DNA from: Tannerella sp.
GTDB lineage: Bacteria; Bacteroidota; Bacteroidia; Bacteroidales; Tannerellaceae
Assembly: GCA_031271245.1 (NCBI GenBank)
Contig: JAISWC010000277.1
Coordinates: 1-8,164 of the forward strand
Length of the DNA: 8,164 bases
Direction of reading: 5' to 3'
How positions within the stretch are numbered: position 1 is the first letter of the stretch; every line of letters starts with the position of its first letter. The notes under the pieces are model-generated. The model was not told the DNA's origin. It did not search any database and saw only the letters and a program-made list of their open reading frames with translations. Positions 1 through 5,643 of this stretch are shown piece by piece. The translations under genes were made by a program, and so were the position numbers.

Positions 1-1272
1 GTTGGTATAGGCCGGGCTTTGGACGAGATCGCTGTCTTTTGCGCCGTCGGTATGCCACAGCCACGTCTCGCACTCCGGAATGTCCACCTGCAGCGACGCC
101 TCCAGGGGATGAAATTCGCGCCCGTAGGCCTGCACTCTCGACTTGAAACCGTACCGGTTGCACCATTGCGTATAGGGCTGCAGGAAGCGGTCGCGCATAA
201 TCTCCATGCAGGCTACAAAGAAGTCGTGACGCACACGGTCGACTTCTTCTTTCGCCTCGCCCGTCAATACCGTCGCCGCGCCTCCCTCGACGGCGTGACC
301 CATGTGACCGACCCGGTAGAGGATAAACGGCAGGTAGGGCGTTACGTCGTATCCCTTGCGGCGTTTAAATTCCTCCGGGAAATCATGGCACCAGTTGGCA
401 CCCTCCAGTTCCATGCTGTCGCAGAACAGCGCCCGGAAGCCTTTCAGCCCCTGAATGGCCGGAAAAAGATGATCCGACATGCGGTTCAGGAACTTTTCCA
501 CGGCTTCCCGATTGTAATGGTTCAGCACCGGGCCGGCCGCGCCGGGCGCTCCGTTGATGACCGACTGGAAACCGGTGACTTTGACCAGCGTGTACAGCAC
601 ATGTTCTCCTTCGGGCACGTCGATGACCACGGTCGGCGTGTTTTTGTCGAAAGGAACTGTCCGGGAGGGTGTAAATACGCTCATTTCCGGCGGCGCCAGA
701 CAGATGGAATACAGTTCGCTCGAAGCGCCCCCGAATCCGGAAGCGACTTCGGGCGAAGCTGCTTTCAGGAGGTCTTCCGTCCGGAAGCGGAGTCGGGCAG
801 GGCCTTTGACGGTCTGTCCTCCCCGCGTGAGCACCTGCGTCTGTTCTTCCGGCTGCAGGAACTCGCCGCCGAACGGCCATCCCGAACCGACAATGATATC
901 GCAGATAATGCCGCGTTCTTCGGCGCCCTTCAGGGCCACCTTCACCATCTCAATCCATTCGGGACTGAGCCACGTCATGGACGGGATACCCAGGTCGTCG
1001 CCGCCGGGAAAGGCAATGGGATTGATTTCCACACCGCCGATGCCGGCCTCTTTCATGATGTCCAGTTCACGAAGTATTTCCCCGGCCGACAATTTATCGC
1101 CGTTCCACCACCAGCGGACAAACGGTTTGGACGTGGCGGGAGGATTGCGGAAGAGTTCGAACAGTTCATCCTTTATATTCTGATTGTTACTCAATTCACA
1201 TCCCTGTAACAGGGGGATTCCGGCTGTCAGAAACAGCCCCGATTTGATAAAATTACGTCTTGTATAATTCAT
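1..1272 (-). CDS. GH106-like glycoside hydrolase, probable exported lipoprotein (N-terminal 424 residues, cut by window edge)
   Basis: Read on the minus strand from the ATG at 1272-1270, the frame stays open for 424 codons to base 1 with no stop, so the C-terminal part lies outside. The N-terminus MNYTRRNFIKSGLFLTAG has twin arginines, a hydrophobic stretch and a lipobox LLQGC with Cys25, which predicts export and lipid anchoring. The mature part opens with FVRWWWNGDK (residues 51-60) and continues with ILRELDIMKEAGIGGVEINP, the hallmark start of GH106-type (alpha-L-rhamnosidase-like) TIM barrels. Further on comes DSMELEG (285-291) followed by EEFKRRKGYDVTPYLP. Glu288 is my guess for an acid/base residue. 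Family members usually exceed 800 residues, so about half is visible. It is transcribed away from the stress genes and probably belongs to a polysaccharide-use locus to the left. The exact sugar specificity cannot be told; GH106-related families with other substrates are possible. Confidence 0.8.
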   Translation of the reverse strand, partial: MNYTRRNFIKSGLFLTAGIPLLQGCELSNNQNIKDELFELFRNPPATSKPFVRWWWNGDKLSAGEILRELDIMKEAGIGGVEINPIAFPGGDDLGIPSMTWLSPEWIEMVKVALKGAEERGIICDIIVGSGWPFGGEFLQPEEQTQVLTRGGQTVKGPARLRFRTEDLLKAASPEVASGFGGASSELYSICLAPPEMSVFTPSRTVPFDKNTPTVVIDVPEGEHVLYTLVKVTGFQSVINGAPGAAGPVLNHYNREAVEKFLNRMSDHLFPAIQGLKGFRALFCDSMELEGANWCHDFPEEFKRRKGYDVTPYLPFILYRVGHMGHAVEGGAATVLTGEAKEEVDRVRHDFFVACMEIMRDRFLQPYTQWCNRYGFKSRVQAYGREFHPLEASLQVDIPECETWLWHTDGAKDSDLVQSPAYTN

Positions 1273-1309
1273 ATAGATAGCTTGTTTATTAAGTTGTCAA
1301 TTTCTCCAG

Positions 1310-1317
1310 CAAAATTA
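1310..1317 (-). promoter_or_regulatory. possible -7 element of the glycosidase gene
   Basis: Read on the minus strand this is TAATTTTG, a full match to the Bacteroidetes -7 pattern TAnnTTTG, 38 bases before the start codon. No TTTG sits at the expected 19-21 bases upstream (the nearest is only 11 away), so the promoter is half supported. Confidence 0.35.
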
Positions 1318-1458
1318 CAATAAAAATTCAAATGATTGATATGTTGATGCGGTTACCCTGTCGAAAAACACGCCGGAGAAAAAATATCGGAAAGAAGGAA
1401 ATAAGTACCCGATACTGCAAAAACTTCAAAATATATTCATGATGATACCTGAATTTTT

Positions 1459-1506
1459 TTGTGACGAAGTGCATTTTTTGCTGCCATTCGTCACAATTTT
1501 TCTTCT
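1459..1506 (+). terminator. terminator-like hairpin in the intergenic region
   Basis: TTGTGACGAA (1459-1468) pairs perfectly with TTCGTCACAA (1487-1496). A further GCA/TGC pair lies inside the loop, and the T-rich tail TTTTTCTTCT follows at 1497-1506. On the minus strand the stem is followed by A residues, so only the plus direction fits an intrinsic terminator. No plus-strand gene is recognised before it. It could instead be a palindromic protein-binding site. Confidence 0.4.
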
Positions 1507-1611
1507 GACAAGCGTGTTTCGAATATTTAAGTGTATTTTTACGGGCGTTTATTTGAATGAACAACTTGAAACAAGTTCATGATATAGTAAATGAATGTAT
1601 TATATGAAATT

Positions 1612-1720
1612 CCCGCGGGGCATGCAGCGTTACATACGATGAAAATGTATGTCGGGGAACCATACGGAAAACAAAAAGTCATTGTGAAATGACTTGTACC
1701 CCCTTATTTAAGGGTTTTTT
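1612..1720 (+). ncRNA. candidate small structured RNA or attenuator (unidentified)
   Basis: In order the segment offers CCCGCGGG (palindrome, 1612-1619), a 6-bp hairpin ACATAC/GTATGT (1632-1637 with 1647-1652), an 8-bp hairpin AAGTCATT/AATGACTT (1676-1683 with 1688-1695) closed by the GNRA-type tetraloop GTGA, and CCCTT/AAGGG (1701-1714) with six T. GGGG at 1654-1657 can pair with the C-run at 1699-1702, enclosing the tetraloop hairpin. That pairing would compete with the terminator stem, as in an attenuator. I do not recognise a known RNA family, and no matching promoter was found just upstream. Without alignment this remains a structural candidate only. Confidence 0.3.
1701..1720 (+). terminator. 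short intrinsic terminator at the end of the candidate RNA
   Basis: CCCTT pairs with AAGGG across the loop ATTT, followed directly by TTTTTT. The stem is short (5 bp) and would be modest on its own. A stronger hairpin lies 16 bases further on. Confidence 0.45.
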
Positions 1721-1735
1721 ATGTTATGTTGCGAT

Positions 1736-1773
1736 GATAGTCCGGGTATACACCCGGACTATCTTCTTTTTTT
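1736..1773 (+). terminator. strong intrinsic terminator
   Basis: GATAGTCCGGGT (1736-1747) and ACCCGGACTATC (1752-1763) form a perfect 12-bp GC-rich stem with the loop ATAC, followed by TTCTTTTTTT. The T-run is only on the plus side. It ends transcription entering from the left, before the lytTR promoter, yet no plus-strand gene is apparent upstream within the window. Confidence 0.75.
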
Positions 1774-1806
1774 GATAAATAACGTTTTATTTTCACCAAT
1801 ACAAAA

Positions 1807-1833
1807 ATGCAAAAAAAATATGTTATGCAAAAA
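1807..1833 (+). repeat. 9-base direct repeat upstream of the lytTR promoter
   Basis: ATGCAAAAA occurs at 1807-1815 and again at 1825-1833, an 18-base period, ending 30 bases before the -33 box of the lytTR gene. LytTR proteins bind paired direct repeats, normally with a period nearer 21-22 bases, so an autoregulatory site is possible but the match to the usual LytTR site is poor. The A-rich context makes chance repetition likely. Confidence 0.3.
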
Positions 1834-1863
1834 CGCTTAAAATCAAAATAAAAGTGCGGAGAT

Positions 1864-1894
1864 TTTGCCGGGACAAAAATTATACTTACTTTCG
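1864..1894 (+). promoter_or_regulatory. Bacteroidetes-type promoter of the lytTR gene
   Basis: TTTG at 1864-1867 is followed after exactly 19 bases by TACTTTCG at 1887-1894, which differs from the -7 pattern TAnnTTTG at one position. Transcription should start near 1901, giving a leader of about 36 bases. The -33 box is extended as TTTGCCGGGA, a motif shared with the clpC and htpG promoter regions. Confidence 0.7.
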
Positions 1895-1919
1895 CCCTCA
1901 CAATTGTCAATGTATTGCT

Positions 1920-1926
1920 AAGGAGA
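1920..1926 (+). promoter_or_regulatory. Shine-Dalgarno-like site of the lytTR gene
   Basis: AAGGAGA lies 10 bases before the ATG at 1937. Such a clear Shine-Dalgarno sequence is uncommon in Bacteroidetes and fixes this start. The clpC and htpG leaders in this window look different (purine or A-rich). Confidence 0.6.
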
Positions 1927-1936
1927 ATTATTTACG

Positions 1937-2854
1937 ATGCTAATTCAATTTCTGAAACGATCATTTCCACCATTCCGGCATAAAGGGAAAATTCTTGTGC
2001 TGGTGGATTTTTGTGTCGGTCTCATTCTGTCTTCGTTTATCCTTTTATATGATCCTTCTCCGGTGAAGGATCATGTAATAATGATATTGATTTCCTATCT
2101 GATGATGACTACGGTGTGTACTTATGCGGTGATGAAGTTTATGCCCTTGCTGCTCAAGCAGGAAAACTGGACAATATGGAAGTTTTTCCTGTGTGTATAT
2201 CTTGATATCGCCGTCATCACACTGGCTTATTTGCTCGTAGAACAATTTTCGGGTCACCATTTCGGCGTTCATTTTCATTCGTTTATGAATGAAGAGCATA
2301 CTTTTATCCAGAACTATTTGTCCATGCTCACCTTTGACTGCATAGTGGGAACGGTTGTCTGCGCCGTGATCTATTTTTTCATTATCAGTAATGAAATGAA
2401 TTTGCTGTTGCAGGCCAAAGAGAGTCTGAGAAACCGTGTATTGCCCCGAAAACTCTGGCCGGAAGCGCAGGCGCAGACGCCGGACGAAATGATCACCCTG
2501 TCAGGCAGAACAAAAGATTCTTTGATGCTGAAACCCAATCATATTCTGTACATGGAAGTACTGGGAAATTATGTAGATGTACATTATCTGGATGAAAACG
2601 GGAAAATCTCGCGAAAAACGATTCGGACAACCATCCAGCACATGGAAGACGCTCTTGAGGATTATCCGGCCGTGATCCGCTGTCACCGGACATATATAGT
2701 AAATGTTTCCTATGTGGAAAAAGCAAATACCAGCCAGCAGGGGCTGCTATTGATATTAAAAAACGTCAACAGGGAGATTCCCGTCTCAAGAACATACAAG
2801 AAAAATTTCCGTCCCTTCCTGGAAATCAACCGTTTTTTCTCTGTTTTCATATAA
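1937..2854 (+). CDS. membrane-anchored LytTR-family DNA-binding regulator
   Basis: The 305-residue protein has two parts. Residues 18-38, 46-70, 80-104 and 127-151 are hydrophobic and look like four membrane helices. A linker with LLLQAKESLRNRVLPRK (156-172) then leads to a LytTR domain at about 184-296. Typical LytTR features are the stretch after LSGRTKDS that reads YMEVLGNYVDVHY (205-217), RCHRTYIVN (248-256) and IPVSRTYK (281-288). There is no response-regulator receiver domain, so any signal would be sensed in or at the membrane rather than by phosphorylation. This layout is common in Bacteroidetes, but targets are mostly unknown. The gene has its own promoter and a clear ribosome site. 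The next gene, clpC, starts 167 bases downstream behind its own promoter elements, so co-transcription is not obvious. I see no clear terminator after it. Confidence 0.9.
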   Translation: MLIQFLKRSFPPFRHKGKILVLVDFCVGLILSSFILLYDPSPVKDHVIMILISYLMMTTVCTYAVMKFMPLLLKQENWTIWKFFLCVYLDIAVITLAYLLVEQFSGHHFGVHFHSFMNEEHTFIQNYLSMLTFDCIVGTVVCAVIYFFIISNEMNLLLQAKESLRNRVLPRKLWPEAQAQTPDEMITLSGRTKDSLMLKPNHILYMEVLGNYVDVHYLDENGKISRKTIRTTIQHMEDALEDYPAVIRCHRTYIVNVSYVEKANTSQQGLLLILKNVNREIPVSRTYKKNFRPFLEINRFFSVFI

Positions 2855-2870
2855 GGCATCAGGCACGAAG

Positions 2871-2926
2871 CAACCGGAAATGTCGATAAGGAAAATGCAG
2901 TACTTATGACGGCTCCTTACCGGACA
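2871..2926. repeat. dispersed intergenic repeat, copy A
   Basis: This 56-base segment lies 16 bases after the lytTR stop. It aligns in direct orientation with 7761-7809: 42 of 46 aligned bases agree, with three 1-base gaps and one 10-base insertion (GACGGCTCCT, 2908-2917) in this copy. Shared blocks are CCGG, AATGTCGA, AAGG, AAAA, CAGTACTTAT and CCGGACA. It has CCGG near both ends. No T-run follows, so it is not a normal terminator. The family is not one I recognise. Confidence 0.7.
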
Positions 2927-2948
2927 GTCAAGACGGTTTGCGATATTT

Positions 2949-2963
2949 TGGCACAAAATTTGC
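2949..2963 (+). promoter_or_regulatory. sigma-54-like -24/-12 element upstream of clpC
   Basis: TGGCAC (2949-2954), five bases, then TTGC (2960-2963) match the sigma-54 consensus exactly, with GG and GC separated by ten bases. Start of transcription would be near 2975, 47 bases before the ATG. Bacteroidetes often carry rpoN, but I cannot see whether this genome does. The TTGC part overlaps the TTTG -33 box of an alternative promoter, so the two readings compete. No activator site was identified. Confidence 0.45.
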
Positions 2964-2992
2964 CGGAGATGTTGAAGTTATTATTATTTTTG
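2959..2992 (+). promoter_or_regulatory. housekeeping-type promoter candidate of clpC
   Basis: TTTG (2959-2962, extended as TTTGCCGGA) is followed after 22 bases by TATTTTTG (2985-2992), a full match to TAnnTTTG. The spacing is slightly longer than the usual 19-21. The start would be near 2999, leaving a very short purine-only leader. An inverted repeat ATTTTG/CAAAAT (2945-2959) overlaps the upstream side and could be an operator. Confidence 0.5.
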
Positions 2993-3021
2993 CAGCAAAG
3001 AAGGAAGAAGAAAGAAGAAGA

Positions 3022-5556
3022 ATGAAAAATAATTATTCGAAGAAACTGATTGATGTGATTGAGTATAGCCGTGAAGAAGCGGCGCGATTGCGGAACAGCT
3101 ATATTGGCCCCGAGCATTTGATGCTGGGTGTCCTTCGCGACGATGATTGCCAGGCTGTCAGGCTGATGCAGGAGTTGGACGTGAATGCGGGAGTACTCAA
3201 GAAAGCCATTGAATCGAACGTGCGCAATACTTCGGAGGAGAAGCAGGTGCCGTTGAACGAAATTCTCATCAGCAAGACGGCCGAGCGGGTGTTGCGCATA
3301 AGCATGCTCGAATCCCGCCTTTTCAAAAGCGAATATACGGGCACCGAACATCTGCTGCTGGCATTGCTGAAGGAGGAGATGAACAACGTGGCGCAATGGT
3401 TGAACAAAAAAGGAATTACATATACGATGTTATACAATAAACTGTTAAGCGTAAAAGGGATTGACGATATGGCTGTGGAAGAAATCCAGGCCGGGTATAC
3501 CGACAATGACGACGATCCGGAGGAGGACGATTCCATGTTTCACAAAGAGCCGGCATACAGCAGTGTGGGGTCGGCGCAGGCCAAACCGTCGAATAACGAC
3601 ACGCCGGTGCTGGACAACTTTGGTACGGACATGACGAAAGCCGCCGCAGAGGGGAAGTTAGACCCCATTGTCGGGCGGGAAAAGGAAATTCTGCGGCTGG
3701 CGCAGATACTCAGTCGCCGGAAGAAAAACAATCCGGTACTGATCGGCGAACCGGGCGTGGGGAAGTCTGCCATTGTGGAAGGGCTGGCCTTGCGTATCAT
3801 TCAGCGCAAAATCTCGCGGGTACTGTTTGACAAGCGGGTGATTAACCTCGACATGGCCTCCATTGTCGCCGGCACGAAATACCGCGGGCAGTTTGAGGAA
3901 CGTATCAAAGCGATTTTAAATGAATTGTCCAGAAATCCGAATATCATTCTGTTTATTGATGAAATTCATACGATGGTAGGCGCCGGTTCGGCATCCGGTT
4001 CGATGGACGCCGCTAATATGCTTAAGCCGGCGCTGGCGCGGGGCGACTTGCAGTGTATCGGTGCGACAACGCTGGACGAATACCGGAAAAGCATCGAGAA
4101 GGATGGTGCATTGGAACGCCGTTTTCAGAAAGTGATTGTCGACCCGACGACGGCGGAGGAAACGCTGCAAATCCTGCATAACATCAAAGACCGTTACGAA
4201 GAACATCATAATATGATCTATACGGATGCAGCGCTGAAAGCGTGTGTCAAATTGACAGGACGATATATCAGCGACCGGAATTTTCCCGACAAGGCCATCG
4301 ACGCACTGGACGAAGCCGGCTCGCGGGTACATATTACGAACATCGTCGTGCCTCGCTATATCGAGGACCTGGAAGCAAAGATTGAAGCGACCAAAAATGA
4401 AAAACTTGCGGCCGTGAAGTCTCAAAATTTTGAAGTAGCTGCCAATTTCCGTGACAGGGAACGGCAATATATCATCGAACTGGAACAAGCCAAAGCAGCC
4501 TGGGAAAAAGAAATGCAAGCACATCGTGAAATCGTGGATGCCGACCAGGTGGCGGAAGTCGTCGCCATGATGTCGGGCGTTCCCGTACAGCGAATTGTAC
4601 AGGAGGAGAATATCCGGCTGCGTGAAATGGCCGGAAGGCTCAAGGAAAAAATCATCGGACAGGACGAGGCGGTCGAAAGAATCGTGAGAGCCATCCAGCG
4701 GAATCGCGTGGGACTGAAAGACCCAAACAAACCGATCGGCACGTTCATGTTCCTGGGTCCAACCGGCGTGGGAAAAACCCATCTGGCCAAAAAGATAGCG
4801 GAAATCCTGTTTGATTCGGTCGACGCATTGATACGCATTGACATGAGCGAATACCTGGAGAAGTTTGCCGTTTCCCGCCTGATCGGAGCGCCTCCGGGCT
4901 ACGTGGGATATGAAGAAGGCGGTCAACTGACCGAAAAAGTGCGTCGCAAGCCCTATTCCGTCGTCCTGCTGGACGAGATAGAAAAAGCGCATCCGGACGT
5001 GTTCAACCTGTTGTTGCAGGTGCTGGACGAAGGCCGTCTGACAGACAGTCTGGGACGACAGATCGACTTTAAAAACACGATTCTGATCATGACGTCCAAT
5101 ATCGGAACACGCCAACTGAAAGACTTCGGCCGGGGCGTGGGATTTCACCTGCAAGCCGACGGAACGGACAGGGACTTCTCGCGCGGCGTTATTCGGAAAG
5201 CGCTGGAACGCAGATTTGCGCCGGAGTTCCTGAACCGCGTGGACGACATTGTTATGTTTGATCTGCTGGACAAGGATGCGATCCATAAAATCATTGAAAT
5301 TGAGCTGAACGAGTTGTACAGACGAATCGAAGGTTTGGGCTATCGCCTTGAAATCAAGCCGGAAGCGAAGGAATACATTGCCTCGAAAGGTTATGACGTC
5401 CAGTTCGGCGCCCGCCCGCTGAAACGGGCTATCCAGAAATACGTCGAAGACGAAATGGCAGAAATCATCCTTCGTGAATCGGCTGCGGAAGGCAATCTGA
5501 TTCAAGTGGGTTATGACAGGGAAAAGGATAAAATGATAACTGAAATCAGAAACTGA
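3022..5556 (+). CDS. clpC: ATP-dependent Clp protease ATP-binding subunit ClpC
   Basis: The 844-residue AAA+ unfoldase feeds proteins into the ClpP peptidase in the cytoplasm. The Clp N-domain spans about 1-150 (SREEAARLRNSYIGPEHL near the start, EYTGTEHLLLALL in the second repeat), followed by an acidic linker (160-171). The first ATPase has Walker A GEPGVGKS (242-249), pore loop KYRG (286-289) and Walker B FIDEIH (311-316). A coiled middle region with a UVR-like motif lies near 450-500. The second ATPase has GPTGVGKT (579-586), pore loop GYVGY (626-630), LLDEIE (649-654) and sensor-2 GARPLKR (796-802). VGF at 706-708 is the expected ClpP-docking loop. I chose the ATG at 3022 over an in-frame TTG at 2938 because the family begins there and the TTG lies upstream of both promoter candidates. 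A terminator follows, and htpG comes next. ClpA/ClpB are less likely given the UVR motif and VGF loop. Confidence 0.95.
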   Translation: MKNNYSKKLIDVIEYSREEAARLRNSYIGPEHLMLGVLRDDDCQAVRLMQELDVNAGVLKKAIESNVRNTSEEKQVPLNEILISKTAERVLRISMLESRLFKSEYTGTEHLLLALLKEEMNNVAQWLNKKGITYTMLYNKLLSVKGIDDMAVEEIQAGYTDNDDDPEEDDSMFHKEPAYSSVGSAQAKPSNNDTPVLDNFGTDMTKAAAEGKLDPIVGREKEILRLAQILSRRKKNNPVLIGEPGVGKSAIVEGLALRIIQRKISRVLFDKRVINLDMASIVAGTKYRGQFEERIKAILNELSRNPNIILFIDEIHTMVGAGSASGSMDAANMLKPALARGDLQCIGATTLDEYRKSIEKDGALERRFQKVIVDPTTAEETLQILHNIKDRYEEHHNMIYTDAALKACVKLTGRYISDRNFPDKAIDALDEAGSRVHITNIVVPRYIEDLEAKIEATKNEKLAAVKSQNFEVAANFRDRERQYIIELEQAKAAWEKEMQAHREIVDADQVAEVVAMMSGVPVQRIVQEENIRLREMAGRLKEKIIGQDEAVERIVRAIQRNRVGLKDPNKPIGTFMFLGPTGVGKTHLAKKIAEILFDSVDALIRIDMSEYLEKFAVSRLIGAPPGYVGYEEGGQLTEKVRRKPYSVVLLDEIEKAHPDVFNLLLQVLDEGRLTDSLGRQIDFKNTILIMTSNIGTRQLKDFGRGVGFHLQADGTDRDFSRGVIRKALERRFAPEFLNRVDDIVMFDLLDKDAIHKIIEIELNELYRRIEGLGYRLEIKPEAKEYIASKGYDVQFGARPLKRAIQKYVEDEMAEIILRESAAEGNLIQVGYDREKDKMITEIRN

Positions 5557-5563
5557 TGTCAGA

Positions 5564-5595
5564 ATGTCAGACCGTGATGGTCTGGCATTTTTTTT
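5564..5595 (+). terminator. intrinsic terminator of clpC
   Basis: ATGTCAGACC (5564-5573) pairs with GGTCTGGCAT (5579-5588) over ten bases including one G-T pair, with the loop GTGAT, followed by eight T in total (5588-5595). It starts eight bases after the clpC stop. Its 3' arm and T-run also supply the GG and part of the TTGC of a sigma-54-like element for htpG. Confidence 0.88.
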
Positions 5596-5597
5596 GC
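5583..5597 (+). promoter_or_regulatory. sigma-54-like -24/-12 element upstream of htpG
   Basis: TGGCAT (5583-5588), five T, then TTGC (5594-5597) give GG and GC with the required ten-base gap. Start would be near 5609, 35 bases before the ATG. It resembles the element before clpC and is likewise followed by CGGA. Because it is built from the clpC terminator's arm and T-run, chance is a serious alternative. Confidence 0.35.
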
Positions 5598-5625
5598 CGG
5601 AAGTGAAACAAAAAATTTAATTGTC
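5593..5625 (+). promoter_or_regulatory. weak housekeeping-type promoter candidate of htpG
   Basis: TTTG (5593-5596, extended as TTTGCCGGA) is followed after 21 bases by TAATTGTC (5618-5625), which fits TAnnTTTG only partly. The start would be near 5632, giving a leader of about a dozen bases. No Shine-Dalgarno sequence is present; the leader before the ATG is A-rich. Confidence 0.35.
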
Positions 5626-5643
5626 ACAGTAAGTAAAAACAAG

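Larger units (their letters stand above)
1273..1936. other. AT-rich divergent intergenic region without a convincing protein gene
   Basis: This 664-base gap separates the leftward glycosidase gene from the rightward lytTR gene. It is clearly more AT-rich than the flanking genes. Short open frames exist (plus 1332-1442, minus 1328-1564, minus 1719-1910), but none has a ribosome site or a recognisable product, and two run through hairpins. What it does hold are three hairpins followed by T-runs in the plus direction, a compact foldable segment at 1612-1720, a 9-base direct repeat at 1807-1833 and a good promoter at 1864-1894. Confidence 0.7.

Noticed and set aside
383..1183. Other open frames inside the glycosidase gene (minus 383-880, plus 554-1183)
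   Set aside because: These are out-of-frame shadows caused by GC-rich codon use in the real gene.
19..1209. Plus-strand open frame of 396 codons
   Set aside because: It is antisense to the glycosidase, which has recognisable motifs on the minus strand. The plus translation is rich in His/Arg/Phe without any family signature.
1399..1410. Third, inverted copy of the dispersed repeat (shares a 12-base stretch with 7793-7804)
   Set aside because: Only 12 bases match and the flanks diverge. A 12-base match somewhere in 8 kb on either strand is expected by chance.
1332..1442. Plus-strand frame of 36 codons giving a very basic peptide, ending before the hairpin at 1459
   Set aside because: Tempting because a terminator-like hairpin follows, but there is no ribosome site or promoter and nothing recognisable in the peptide.
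1328..1564. Minus-strand frame of 78 codons in the divergent gap
   Set aside because: It has no ribosome site or recognisable domain, runs through the palindrome at 1459-1496, and has the low-complexity composition of AT-rich DNA.
1719..1910. Minus-strand frame of 63 codons
   Set aside because: It reads through the strong terminator and across the lytTR promoter, with no start signals.
2938..3021. In-frame TTG extension of ClpC by 28 residues
   Set aside because: The ClpC family begins at MKNNYSKK-like sequence. The TTG lies upstream of both promoter candidates, and the extension encodes the promoter and purine tract.
2855..3021. HrcA/CIRCE-type heat-shock operator before clpC
   Set aside because: No TTAGCACTC-type inverted repeat is present here or before htpG.
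3916..5505. Long minus-strand frame of 529 codons opposite clpC
   Set aside because: This is the antisense mirror of a conserved gene with a strong third-base bias. The protein has no known features.
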